64,000 nt of DNA from Pseudomonas gessardii (lineage in GTDB: Bacteria > Pseudomonadota > Gammaproteobacteria > Pseudomonadales > Pseudomonadaceae): NCBI RefSeq assembly GCF_001983165.1, contig NZ_MNPU01000006.1:62001-126000 (forward strand), written 5' to 3'. Below are positions 45,283 to 53,497 of the stretch, in pieces. The notes below the pieces were generated by a model. The model saw only the letters and a list, made by a program, of their open reading frames with translations. It did no database searches and was not told where the DNA came from. Position 1 is the first letter of the stretch, and every line of letters begins with the position of its first letter. A program made the translations under genes and the position numbers.

Positions 45283-45358
45283 ACGCTATCGCGGGCAAGC
45301 CCTCTCCCACATGGGAATGCATTTCAACTGTGGGAGCGGGCTTGCCCGCGATAGCGCC
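45283..45358. repeat. REPIN R8
   Basis: The arms CGCTATCGCGGGCAAGCC and GGCTTGCCCGCGATAGCG are inverted around about 38 bases that include part of each arm. Located in a convergent gap between the crotonase gene and pyk. Confidence 0.9.
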
Positions 45359-45391
45359 AATCCAGCCACCCCAACACCATGATCTGAAATG

Positions 45392-45426
45392 CAAAAAGCC
45401 CCGGCACTCACATGCCAGGGCTTTTG
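45392..45426 (-). terminator. terminator of the pyruvate kinase gene
   Basis: AAAAGCCCCGGCA and TGCCAGGGCTTTT pair with one mismatch around a short loop; the leftward transcript ends in a TTTTT-type tract. It lies 17 bp after the pyk stop. Confidence 0.8.
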
Positions 45427-45442
45427 TTCTTCAGCAGGTCAC

Positions 45443-46894
45443 TCAGACCATCTTGTCGCCAACGTGCAGGATCTTCATGCCGTTGGTGCCACCAATGGTG
45501 TGGTAGCTGTCACCCTTGGTCAGGATCACCCAATCGCCTTTCTCTACCACACCACGCTTGAGCAGCTCGTCGATGGCAGCCTGGCTGACTTGCTCGGGCG
45601 GCAGCGACGCCGGGTCGAACGGTACGGTGTAGACGCCACGGAACATGGCCGCGCGGGCCTGGGTTTCGCGGTGCGGGGAGAACGCGTAGATCGGGACCGA
45701 GGAACGGATACGCGACATGATCAACGGCGTGTAGCCACTTTCGGTCAGGGCGATGATCGCCTTTACACCCGGGAAGTGGTTGGCGGTGTACATGGCGGCC
45801 AGGGCGATGCTCTGGTCGCAGCTTTCAAAGACCTTGCCGATACGGTGGCTGGAGGTCTTGCTGGTCGGGTGCTTTTCCGCGCCGACACAGATACGCGCCA
45901 TGGCCTGGACCGCTTCCAGCGGGTACGGGCCGGCAGCGCTTTCCGCCGAGAGCATCACGGCGTCGGTGTAGTCGAGCACGGCGTTAGCCACGTCGGACAC
46001 TTCGGCACGGGTCGGCATCGGGTTCTGGATCATCGACTCCATCATCTGGGTCGCAACGATCACTGCTTTATTGTGGCGGCGTGCGTGCAGGATGATTTTT
46101 TTCTGGATGCCGATCAGTTCAGCGTCACCGATTTCCACGCCGAGGTCGCCACGGGCAACCATCACTGCATCGGACGCCTTGATCAGGCCGTCGAGGGTTT
46201 CGTCGTCGGCCACGGCTTCGGCGCGCTCGATCTTCGCTACCAGCCAGGCGGTGCCGCCGGCTTCGTCGCGCAGTTGGCGGGCGTATTCCATGTCGGCAGC
46301 GTCGCGTGGGAAGGATACGGCGAGGTAGTCCACTTCCATTTCGGCGGCGAGCTTGATGTCAGCCTTGTCTTTTTCGGTCAGGGCCGGTGCAGTCAGGCCA
46401 CCACCGCGACGGTTGATGCCTTTGTGGTCGGACAGCGGGCCGCCGATGATCACAGTGCAGTTGAGCTCGGTGACGGTGGCGGTGTCGACACGCATGACCA
46501 CGCGGCCGTCGTCCAGCAGCAGCTCGTCACCGACGCCGCAGTCTTTCACCAGGTCCGGGTAGTCGATACCCACGACCTGCTGGTTGCCTTCGGTCAGCGG
46601 ATGGCTGGTGGAGAAGGTGAATTTGTCACCAATCTTCAGCTCGATGCGCTTGTTGGCAAATTTGGCGATACGGATTTTCGGACCTTGCAGGTCACCCAGC
46701 AGCGCGACGAAGCGGCCATGCTTGGCGGCGAGGTCACGTACCAGCTTGGCGCGAGCCTTGTGCTCGTCCGGGGTGCCGTGGGAGAAGTTCAGACGGGCAA
46801 CGTCCAGGCCAGCCAGAATCAGCTGTTCGAGGACTTCCGGCGAGTTACTGGCCGGGCCAAGGGTGGCGACGATTTTGGTACGACGGACGGACAT
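45443..46894 (-). CDS. pyk: pyruvate kinase
   Basis: The 483-residue glycolytic enzyme converts phosphoenolpyruvate and ADP to pyruvate and ATP. Recognisable parts are the N-terminal RRTKIVATLGPASN, the substrate-site ARLNFSHGTPDEH, VMVARGDLGVEIG and MMESMIQNPMPTRAEVSDV, with the catalytic Lys in LVAKIERAEA. It sits with the fumarase, ferredoxin-reductase and crotonase genes as in PAO1 (pykA region). ATG 46894 is preceded by AGGAGT in the upstream sequence. Confidence 0.96.
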   Translation of the reverse strand: MSVRRTKIVATLGPASNSPEVLEQLILAGLDVARLNFSHGTPDEHKARAKLVRDLAAKHGRFVALLGDLQGPKIRIAKFANKRIELKIGDKFTFSTSHPLTEGNQQVVGIDYPDLVKDCGVGDELLLDDGRVVMRVDTATVTELNCTVIIGGPLSDHKGINRRGGGLTAPALTEKDKADIKLAAEMEVDYLAVSFPRDAADMEYARQLRDEAGGTAWLVAKIERAEAVADDETLDGLIKASDAVMVARGDLGVEIGDAELIGIQKKIILHARRHNKAVIVATQMMESMIQNPMPTRAEVSDVANAVLDYTDAVMLSAESAAGPYPLEAVQAMARICVGAEKHPTSKTSSHRIGKVFESCDQSIALAAMYTANHFPGVKAIIALTESGYTPLIMSRIRSSVPIYAFSPHRETQARAAMFRGVYTVPFDPASLPPEQVSQAAIDELLKRGVVEKGDWVILTKGDSYHTIGGTNGMKILHVGDKMV

Positions 46895-47069
46895 GCACGG
46901 ACTCCTGAGTTCTAGCGCTGGGGAAGGCTACTATGCTCTTTGGCTGTAGTCATTGTTCGTTTGCACTACTTATTGTCGATTCGCCTGTTTTCAGTCTATG
47001 GCGCTGGACGAACAACCTTGAAGATTTTCGCCCAAGGGTCGATACACTGCTCAAGACAGGAGAACACCC

Positions 47070-47444
47070 ATGCGAGTTTTGATCATTGCTGCCCTGGCCG
47101 TCAGTGTTGTCGGCTGTACCCGTTGGTCGATGGACCATCATTTGAACAATGCCTACCGTGCCTACAATGTGGGTGACTGCGAACGGGTCACGCTGGAGTT
47201 GTCCCAGGTCGACCGTGAAAGCCGGTCCCGTCGCTACGTACAACCGGAAGTCTCGATGCTGCGTGGGCAGTGCCTGGAGCGGCAGAAGCTATTTGTGGAT
47301 GCAGTACAGACCTATCAGTTCATCATCAGCCAGTACCCTTCGAGCGAATACGCGTACCGTGCTCGCGCCCGCCTGGATACGCTGCAACAGCTGGGGCACT
47401 ACCCGGGTGCAAGCACGGCACGAGCGCGGCCAGCAGCCTTATGA
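47070..47444 (+). CDS. small TPR-like lipoprotein
   Basis: The 124-residue protein has a lipobox near residue 16 (LAVSVVGCTRW). The remainder forms helical hairpins of tetratricopeptide type (ALVQ-like LNNAYRAYNVGDCERVTLEL and FVDAVQTYQFIISQYPSSEY). It is probably an outer-membrane-attached adaptor protein, partner unknown. ATG 47070 follows ACAGGAGAAC. It is divergent from pyk, with the PilZ-domain gene 233 bp downstream; I saw no gene in that gap. Confidence 0.75.
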   Translation: MRVLIIAALAVSVVGCTRWSMDHHLNNAYRAYNVGDCERVTLELSQVDRESRSRRYVQPEVSMLRGQCLERQKLFVDAVQTYQFIISQYPSSEYAYRARARLDTLQQLGHYPGASTARARPAAL

Positions 47445-47677
47445 TGGCATTTATCATTTCATAGCTGGCCTCTTGCCAGAGTTGGGCTATTCTTTGAATG
47501 TCTGTTTGTACAACTTTCAATTCAAACAGATACAAAGCCCGACTTCGGCGCAGGTAAGTGACAGGGCAGAAGCTGCTGTTGCACCGCGATTCGGGGCGCG
47601 AAGGGTCGTTGCTGGCAGCGCTGCGGTCCGAATCACAGGGGCGGCCTGAGTCATGACTATTGGACGGCGATCTCATC

Positions 47678-48037
47678 ATGTTTAAGGACCGACGGATTGA
47701 ACGGCACCAGTTGCCCTGTTTTCTACAGGTGTTCAACCGCTTCACGGACAAACCCATCGGTTACCTGGGCAACATCTCCAATGAAGGACTGATGCTGGTC
47801 AGTCAATTACCCATGATGGTCGACGTGGATTTTGAGCTGCGCTTGAAAATCCCCGGACCGGAGGGGGCAGTGCATGCCGTTGACTTCACTGCCACCTGCC
47901 TGTGGAGCCGTGAAGATATCAACCCCCAGCATTACGATTCGGGGTTCATCCTGTTGCAGGCGCCCGCCGAGTACGGGCAACTGATCGTTGCTCTGGTGCA
48001 GTACTTCAGCTTTGACCCCTTACAGGCTTCGGCCTAG
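47678..48037 (+). CDS. PilZ-domain c-di-GMP-binding protein
   Basis: The 119-residue single-domain PilZ protein has the RxxxR switch motif at its start (RRIERHQL) and the second motif NxSxxG as GNISNEGLML, both needed to bind cyclic di-GMP. It is therefore expected to respond to the second messenger. ATG 47678 places RxxxR at residues 5-9; an upstream TTG at 47660 is less likely. It points toward the end of the DUF58 gene, which runs the other way, 13 bp apart. Confidence 0.85.
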   Translation: MFKDRRIERHQLPCFLQVFNRFTDKPIGYLGNISNEGLMLVSQLPMMVDVDFELRLKIPGPEGAVHAVDFTATCLWSREDINPQHYDSGFILLQAPAEYGQLIVALVQYFSFDPLQASA

Positions 48038-48050
48038 GGTCATGTGCCCT

Positions 48051-49382
48051 TCATAACACGCCGGCTTTTTTCCAGCCCAGGTAACGGGTTACCAGGTCGG
48101 CGCCCAGTTCGGACGGATGAGCATCCAGTACCGCCAGGCCCTGCGCCTTCAGGCGATCATGGAGTTCTTCCCGGGCATTGAGGTAGTCGACGCTGCCACA
48201 GTAGGCCAGCGCTTCAGGCAGGGTTTGCACGGGTGCCTGGCGCAATTGATCCAGCACTTCCTCGCGCAGGCTTGCCACCAACACCCGGTGCTGGCGGCTG
48301 ATGCGCTTGACCGCCGTCAGCAGATCCTCATCGTCCTCATCCCGCAGATTGGTCACCACAATCACCAGGCCCCGGCGCTTCTGGCGGGCCAGCAGTTGGT
48401 TGGCCGCGGCCTGGTAGTCGGCCGCGCGCCGGGTGGTGTCCAGGTCGTATACGGCGTTGAGCAGCTGGTTCAACTGGCCACTGCCCTTGACCGGTGCCAG
48501 GTAGCGCGGCTGGTCGCAGGCGAAGGTACACAGGCCCACGGCATCGCCCTGGCGCAAGGCCACGTAGCTGAGCAGCAGGCAGGCGTTGAGGGCGTGGTCG
48601 AAATGGGACAGTTCGCCGTCCTGGCTGCGCATCCGTCGGCCGCAATCGAGCATGAAGACAATCTGTTGGTCGCGTTCATCCTGGTATTCCCGGGCGATCG
48701 GCGTACGTTGTCGTGCCGTGGCCTTCCAGTCGATCTGGCGCAGGCTGTCGCCCTCGCGAAATTCCCGCAGTTGGTGAAACTCCAGGCCCAGGCCACGCCG
48801 TTGGCGCTGACGCACACCCAGTTGGCTGAGCCAGTTGTCCACTGCCAGTAACTGGGCACCGTACAGGCGGGCAAAATCTGGATAGACCCGGGTGGCATCC
48901 TTGGCCGGCACCTGGCGTTTTGCGGTCCATAACCCAAGCGGGCTGGGCAGGTGCACCTCGCAGCGCTCAAAGCTGAAATGCCCACGGCTCAAGGGGCGCA
49001 GGCGGTAACCCAGCGTGCTGTGTTCGCCGGGGTGCAGGGCGATGGACTGCGGCAGGTTCTGCACGCTCAAACCGTCCGGCACGTGATCAAACACTTCCAG
49101 GGCCAGTGGCTGTGGATAGTCGTGCTCCAGGGTGATCCTCACCTCGCTCCAGCGCCCCAAGGCCAGGCTGCCTGGCATTTGCCGCCGCAGGCGTGGCGAG
49201 GGGCGGCGCTTCAGGCGGGCGGCGTCGAGCAATGCCAGCAAGAACAGCGCCAGGAGCAGGCCCCAGGCTACGGAGTGCAGGGCGGCCGGCACGTTGAGTT
49301 GCAGGGCCATGGCCGTTCCGAGGGCGATGTTCAGGCCCAACAACACCGCGAGCCAGGTTAGCAACAGGCGAGTGGGTCTCAT
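48051..49382 (-). CDS. DUF58 (vWA-like) membrane protein of the MoxR operon
   Basis: The 443-residue protein has two adjacent N-terminal membrane helices (about residues 5-50) and a C-terminal DUF58/vWA-like domain with the family stretch LRQIDWKATARQRTPIARE and FMLDCGRRM. Such proteins accompany MoxR ATPases and are thought to act as metal-binding or chaperone partners in envelope complexes. It lies 7 bp downstream of the MoxR gene and is the last gene of the operon. Confidence 0.85.
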   Translation of the reverse strand: MRPTRLLLTWLAVLLGLNIALGTAMALQLNVPAALHSVAWGLLLALFLLALLDAARLKRRPSPRLRRQMPGSLALGRWSEVRITLEHDYPQPLALEVFDHVPDGLSVQNLPQSIALHPGEHSTLGYRLRPLSRGHFSFERCEVHLPSPLGLWTAKRQVPAKDATRVYPDFARLYGAQLLAVDNWLSQLGVRQRQRRGLGLEFHQLREFREGDSLRQIDWKATARQRTPIAREYQDERDQQIVFMLDCGRRMRSQDGELSHFDHALNACLLLSYVALRQGDAVGLCTFACDQPRYLAPVKGSGQLNQLLNAVYDLDTTRRAADYQAAANQLLARQKRRGLVIVVTNLRDEDDEDLLTAVKRISRQHRVLVASLREEVLDQLRQAPVQTLPEALAYCGSVDYLNAREELHDRLKAQGLAVLDAHPSELGADLVTRYLGWKKAGVL

Positions 49383-49389
49383 GGGCAGG

Positions 49390-50382
49390 TCACTGGCGTG
49401 GCGCCGGCACTTGGTCGAGCAACTGGGTCAGTACCTGATCCACCTCCAGGCCCTCGATATCCAGCTCCGGGGCGATACGTACCCGATGGCGCAACACCGC
49501 CAGCGCGCAGCCTTTGATGTCGTCCGGGGTCACGAATTCGCCGCCACGCAGCAAGGCGCGGGCGCGGGCACCACGGACCAGGGCAATGGAGGCGCGAGGC
49601 CCGGCACCCAAGGCCAGGCCGGGCCAGGTCCGGGTGGTGCGGGCCAGGCGCACGGCGTAGTCGAGTACCTGCTCATCCAGGGGCAGCTCACTGGCGACCT
49701 GCTGCAACAGCAAGACGTCATCAGCCTGTAGCACAGTGCGCAGAGGCTGTACGTCGAGCATGTCGGCGCGGGATGAGCGGGTCACTTCGCGTACCATTTC
49801 CAGCTCCTGCCGGGCCTCGGGGTAGTCCATGCGCACCTTGAGCATGAACCGGTCGAGCTCGGCCTCCGGTAGCGGGTAGGTGCCTTCCTGTTCGATAGGG
49901 TTTTGGGTGGCCAGCACCATAAAGGGCTGGCCGATGGGCAGGGCTTCGCCTTCGAGGGTGACCTGGCGCTCCTGCATGGCTTCGAGCAGGGCGGCCTGGG
50001 TTTTTGCCGGGGCCCGGTTGATCTCGTCCGCCAGCAGCAAGTGGGTGAACAACGGCCCCTTGCGCAGCTTGAACTGTTCGGTATGCAAGTCGTACACGGC
50101 ATGCCCGGTCACATCACTGGGCATCAGGTCCGGGGTGAACTGGATGCGTGCGAAGTCGCCGTCAAAGCAGCGGGCGAGGGCACGCACCAGTAAGGTTTTA
50201 CCCAGGCCGGGAACGCCTTCGAGCAGCACATGGCCGCCGGCGATCAGCGCGGTCAGTACGTCATCGATCACGGCATCCTGGCCAATCACCGCCTTGCGCA
50301 ACTCGGTGCGCAGCGCCTGGGCCAACTGGGTGGCTCGCCCGGTGTCGAGGGTGTTGGATACGTCCACTGGAGAGTCGCTCAT
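49390..50382 (-). CDS. MoxR-family AAA+ ATPase
   Basis: The 330-residue ATPase has Walker A GVPGLGKTLLVRALA, Walker B LLADEINRAPAKTQ and sensor 1 VLATQNPIEQEGTY, standard for MoxR proteins that act as chaperones for a vWA-type partner. ATG 50382 is used; an in-frame ATG at 50427 adds 15 residues with no better ribosome site. In other Pseudomonas it follows directly after the DUF4350 gene. Here about 3.1 kb with the chitin genes intervenes, so it must use another promoter. Confidence 0.9.
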   Translation of the reverse strand: MSDSPVDVSNTLDTGRATQLAQALRTELRKAVIGQDAVIDDVLTALIAGGHVLLEGVPGLGKTLLVRALARCFDGDFARIQFTPDLMPSDVTGHAVYDLHTEQFKLRKGPLFTHLLLADEINRAPAKTQAALLEAMQERQVTLEGEALPIGQPFMVLATQNPIEQEGTYPLPEAELDRFMLKVRMDYPEARQELEMVREVTRSSRADMLDVQPLRTVLQADDVLLLQQVASELPLDEQVLDYAVRLARTTRTWPGLALGAGPRASIALVRGARARALLRGGEFVTPDDIKGCALAVLRHRVRIAPELDIEGLEVDQVLTQLLDQVPAPRQ

Positions 50383-51107
50383 TGGTTCTGGAGCCTTGCT
50401 AACGGTTACATGTAGTTTATCGTCCATAAGTCAGTCACTTACCTAATCTAACTGTTTCTAAAATTTTTTACGCGTGGAACGAGTGTGTGACTACCAAGCT
50501 GCCCCGTAGCAAGTCTTCGGCAACCTCCTCCTTTGTGCGTTCGTCTGAAGTGGAGGTTAGGCCATGATGGCAATCATGTTTGTAGGTAGTGATCCTATCC
50601 TTCAGAAGAACGAACTCCGGAACTGGGGCTATGCCATCGCGAACAAAAGTGGCTTCGATAGTCAGTAGCCTAACGACATGGACTCAAAAGGTAAGCCGAA
50701 TTTTATCTCATCCGATTTCGATCTCTTCAACACCAGCGTCCGTCAGCAACTGATAGAGCTCGGAGGCATTCCGTCTTGCACCTCGATGCGGACAGAACAT
50801 AAAAATTGCGCGTTGCTTGGCGCGACAGGGCGACTGGCTGGCATTACGTTGCCGAGCACGCTCGCCGCTTTGGTCGCGACCAACTGATCTGCGATTCCTG
50901 GCATTACCTGATGCTTTGAGGAAGCGATAAAGCCGATTCCAAAACTGCATCGCCCCACTGCTATCCCGCGCGCCCAGACCAATGCTTCATCCCATGCAAA
51001 TGGCCATCCCTTACGAACGGGATAAGGCGATTTACGAGAGAGACTGTGTTGATTTGCGCCTAGTTTTGTAGGAAATCGACCTTTAGTCGCGTAGGTTATT
51101 TCCATAA

Positions 51108-51127
51108 TACTGGTTTTATATCCAGTA
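51108..51127. promoter_or_regulatory. LexA (SOS) box
   Basis: TACTG, then ten A/T-rich bases, then CAGTA: both 5-bp arms match the gammaproteobacterial SOS consensus perfectly, and the spacing is the required N10. It lies 133 bp upstream of the AA10 gene on the plus strand and immediately before the uncertain minus-strand frame starting at 51105. Which gene it controls is open. Confidence 0.65.
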
Positions 51128-51211
51128 TTTTCAGGTCGGTGCTCTCATGAAACGAAAATGAGTGAAAAATGGGCCTGTGGAAAAAAAAAGTAACTCCGTT
51201 AGTTTGAAGTC

Positions 51212-51232
51212 CTCTCCTTCAAGAAAGGAGAG
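51212..51232 (+). other. short hairpin in the AA10 gene leader
   Basis: CTCTCCTT and AAGGAGAG form a perfect 8-bp stem with a 5-base loop, 28 bp before the AA10 start. There is no T-run, so it is not a typical terminator. It could protect or regulate the messenger, or act as an attenuator. Confidence 0.4.
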
Positions 51233-51260
51233 TTCTTAATCAATCTCAATGGAGTAACAC

Positions 51261-51896
51261 ATGAACAAACCACAAACCCAGACACCTCTTCGCCATGGTC
51301 GTGTCACGTCCCCTTCCAGCCGTGGCGCAGTCGCCGTGGATCTCGGCCTGTTGGCTACCTGGCAGGTCAATGAAATGGAAGGCGGCAAGAACTTCCCGGC
51401 ATTGGTTGCCGGTCCGTTCCCGGCGCCTTATCAAACCGACAGTGACAGCGTCACCCCACCAGCCGACGGCTTCATCCTCAGCGGCGGCAAGACCGATGCC
51501 CGTGACTGCATCAACTTCACCAACGAGGAAATGGCCAAGAAACTCAACCGCGCCTTCACCTGGCCGCTGCTCAATGTCGACCCGGGTCAGACCTTCAAGG
51601 TCACCTGGGAATACACCGCAGCGCATACCACCCGTGGCTATCGCTGGCTGATCACCAAGGATGGCTGGGATCCGAAACAGCGCATTACCCGTGCACAACT
51701 GGAAACCCAGCCGTTCGCCGAAGACTTCTATACCCAGGTGCCGTACTACAGCCATGCAGGGGAACTGAAGGCCAAGGTCAATCACGAAGTGAAACTGCCG
51801 GCTAACAAAAAGGGCCAGCATGTGATCGTGTTGATGTGGATCGTCGCCAACACTGGCAACGCCTTTTATCAAGCCTTCGACGTGGACTTCAAATAA
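51261..51896 (+). CDS. AA10 lytic polysaccharide monooxygenase / chitin-binding protein without signal peptide
   Basis: The 211-residue protein is a complete AA10 domain. The family's N-terminal histidine is His12 (HGRVTSPSSRG) and the second brace histidine is His122 (TAAHTTRGYRW); GNAFYQAFDVDF closes the domain with the usual axial Phe region. The copper centre needs the first His as the free N-terminus, yet it is preceded by 11 polar residues (MNKPQTQTPLR), not a Sec or Tat signal. Processing after Arg11 would be required. ATG 51261 has a GGAG site 7 bases upstream, and no alternative start gives a signal peptide. The chitinase gene follows after 40 bp in the same direction. Substrate, probably chitin, is inferred. 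Confidence 0.9.
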   Translation: MNKPQTQTPLRHGRVTSPSSRGAVAVDLGLLATWQVNEMEGGKNFPALVAGPFPAPYQTDSDSVTPPADGFILSGGKTDARDCINFTNEEMAKKLNRAFTWPLLNVDPGQTFKVTWEYTAAHTTRGYRWLITKDGWDPKQRITRAQLETQPFAEDFYTQVPYYSHAGELKAKVNHEVKLPANKKGQHVIVLMWIVANTGNAFYQAFDVDFK

Positions 51897-51936
51897 GCCC
51901 GCGCCGTTAAACCCACACGTTCTGAAGGATTAGAAC

Positions 51937-53001
51937 ATGTCAAAGATTGACTTTACCTTACTGAAATCACCGCTGAGCGATGCTGCTTCGCTGATGCCGA
52001 GCATTGCCGGCAAAAAGATCCTCATGGGCTTCTGGCACAACTGGCCTGCCGGCCCAAGCGACGGCTACCAGCGTGGCCAGTTCGCCAACATGAACCTGGT
52101 CGACGTACCAAGGGATTACAGCGTGGTGGCCGTGGCCTTCATGAAGGGCAACGGTATCCCAACCTTCAAGCCGTACAACCTGTCCGACGCCGAGTTCCGC
52201 CGCCAGGTGGGCGTGCTGAACAGCCAGGGCAGAGCGGTGTTGATTTCCCTTGGCGGCGCCGATGCGCACATCGAGCTGCATAAAGGCAACGAACAACCAC
52301 TGGCCAACGAGATTATCCGCCTGGTGGAAACCTATGGCTTTGATGGCCTGGATATCGATCTTGAACAGAGCGCGATTGATTTCGCCGACAACAAGACTGT
52401 CCTGCCCGCCGCGTTGAAACTGGTCAAGGACCACTACGCAGGTGAAGGCAAACACTTCATCATCAGTATGGCGCCGGAGTTTCCGTACCTGACCACTGCC
52501 GGCAAATACGTCGGTTACATCCAGGCGCTGGAAGGCTATTACGACTTCATCGCCCCGCAATATTACAACCAGGGTGGCGACGGGATCTGGGTGCAAGAGG
52601 TCAACAACGGCAACGGCGCCTGGATTGCCCAGAACAACGACGCGATGAAAGAGGATTTCCTGTTTTACCTGACCGAAAGTCTGGTGAGCGGAACGCGCGG
52701 GTTTACCAAGATCCCAGCGGACAAGTTCGTCATTGGCCTCCCCGCCAACGTCGACGCGGCCGCCACCGGTTATGTGATCAACCCCACAGCCGTGACCAAT
52801 GCATTCAAGCGTTTGTACGACAAAGGCGTGTCGATCAAGGGCCTGATGACCTGGTCGGTAAATTGGGACAACGGGACCAGCAAAGACCACGTGCCCTACA
52901 ACTGGGAATTCAGCAGCCGTTATGGGCCGATGATCAACGGCACTCATCTCTCTGGCCTCGGGCAGGATGAGGCGGATCTTGAAGTCGCCAATCGGCAGTA
53001 G
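51937..53001 (+). CDS. GH18 chitinase without signal peptide or binding module
   Basis: The 354-residue protein is a single GH18 catalytic barrel. The DxxDxDxE motif appears at residues 136-143 (DGLDIDLE, catalytic acid Glu143), the SLGG motif is at 104-107, and YYDFIAPQYYN and LMTWSVNWD supply other active-site parts. The N-terminus (MSKIDFTLLKSPLSDAASLM) is not a signal peptide, and no chitin-binding or fibronectin module is attached. ATG 51937 follows GAAGGATTAG. With the AA10 gene it forms a two-gene chitin-degrading unit closed by a terminator at 53077. Confidence 0.92.
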   Translation: MSKIDFTLLKSPLSDAASLMPSIAGKKILMGFWHNWPAGPSDGYQRGQFANMNLVDVPRDYSVVAVAFMKGNGIPTFKPYNLSDAEFRRQVGVLNSQGRAVLISLGGADAHIELHKGNEQPLANEIIRLVETYGFDGLDIDLEQSAIDFADNKTVLPAALKLVKDHYAGEGKHFIISMAPEFPYLTTAGKYVGYIQALEGYYDFIAPQYYNQGGDGIWVQEVNNGNGAWIAQNNDAMKEDFLFYLTESLVSGTRGFTKIPADKFVIGLPANVDAAATGYVINPTAVTNAFKRLYDKGVSIKGLMTWSVNWDNGTSKDHVPYNWEFSSRYGPMINGTHLSGLGQDEADLEVANRQ

Positions 53002-53076
53002 CTCAAAGAGGCATCTGGCAGACGTGTCTGATGTCAAGCAGCTGTGCTTATGATCTGACTGTTGGCTTTATGAAAT

Positions 53077-53111
53077 AAAATCCGGTGCCTGTTCGGGCAT
53101 CGGATTTTTTG
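53077..53111 (+). terminator. terminator of the chitinase unit
   Basis: AATCCGGTGCC and GGCATCGGATT form an 11-bp stem (one G-T pair) around TGTTCG, followed by TTTTTTG. It lies 75 bp after the chitinase stop. Confidence 0.85.
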
Positions 53112-53265
53112 TGTCACGCTTAAATCTACATCCAGCTTTCTATGAATTTGCTTTGCCCGTTTCTGTTGGCATTCCTGAGGGCTGTTCCCGTTTCTATCTA
53201 AGTCATTGATATATATGAACAAGATCGTATCGTTATAGTTCTCACCCCCCCAATACGAGCTTGCA

Positions 53266-53355
53266 ATGCCCCGATTACTGTTCAGTGATGAGCATTGGTC
53301 GAAGCTGCGGGAAATTCTGCTGCACAAGGCCATCTACAACAAGCGTGAACCCCGC
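53266..53355 (+). mobile_element. 5' fragment of an IS5-type transposase gene
   Basis: The first about 29 codons (MPRLLFSDEHWSKLREILLH then KAIYNKREPRI) match the start of IS5-family transposases that I know from Pseudomonas. After that the frame no longer resembles a transposase, and no DDE catalytic part is present, so only a decayed 5' end remains. The open frame nominally runs to 53514. It lies between the chitinase terminator and the DUF4350 gene, near the right edge of the insertion. The rest of 53112-53497 shows nothing recognisable. Confidence 0.7.
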
Positions 53356-53497
53356 ATAGGGCTGCCCGGCAATTACGAAATCCTCAGTAGCCCACACAAG
53401 CTCCATCTGCCGTCTCCTGCACTGAACAGATACCCATTGCTCATTACCAAGACCTATGGGCTTCTAAGGTGTCGACTAACGGTTTTCAAGTGCCGGA

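Larger units (their letters stand above)
50383..51260. other. gene-poor left part of an inserted segment, with decayed frames
   Basis: These 878 bp hold no confident gene and include A/T-rich stretches unlike the surrounding core genome. On the minus strand 50468-50683 reads open for about 70 codons without a start, with protein-like composition (ending VVTHSFHA). 50743-51105 is open for 120 codons from ATG 51105 (MEITYATKGRFPTKLGANQH at its start), beginning two bases from a LexA box. An overlapping frame at 50708-50950 also looks protein-like near its end. I take these as remnants of one or more broken genes; none is recognised. Confidence 0.4.

Noticed and set aside
45389..46915. 508-codon plus-strand open frame opposite pyruvate kinase
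   Set aside because: Shadow frame with biased residues; pyruvate kinase is complete on the other strand.
53034..53333. Minus-strand 99-codon frame between chitinase and DUF4350 genes
   Set aside because: It crosses the chitinase terminator and the IS fragment, resembles no protein I know and has no ribosome site.
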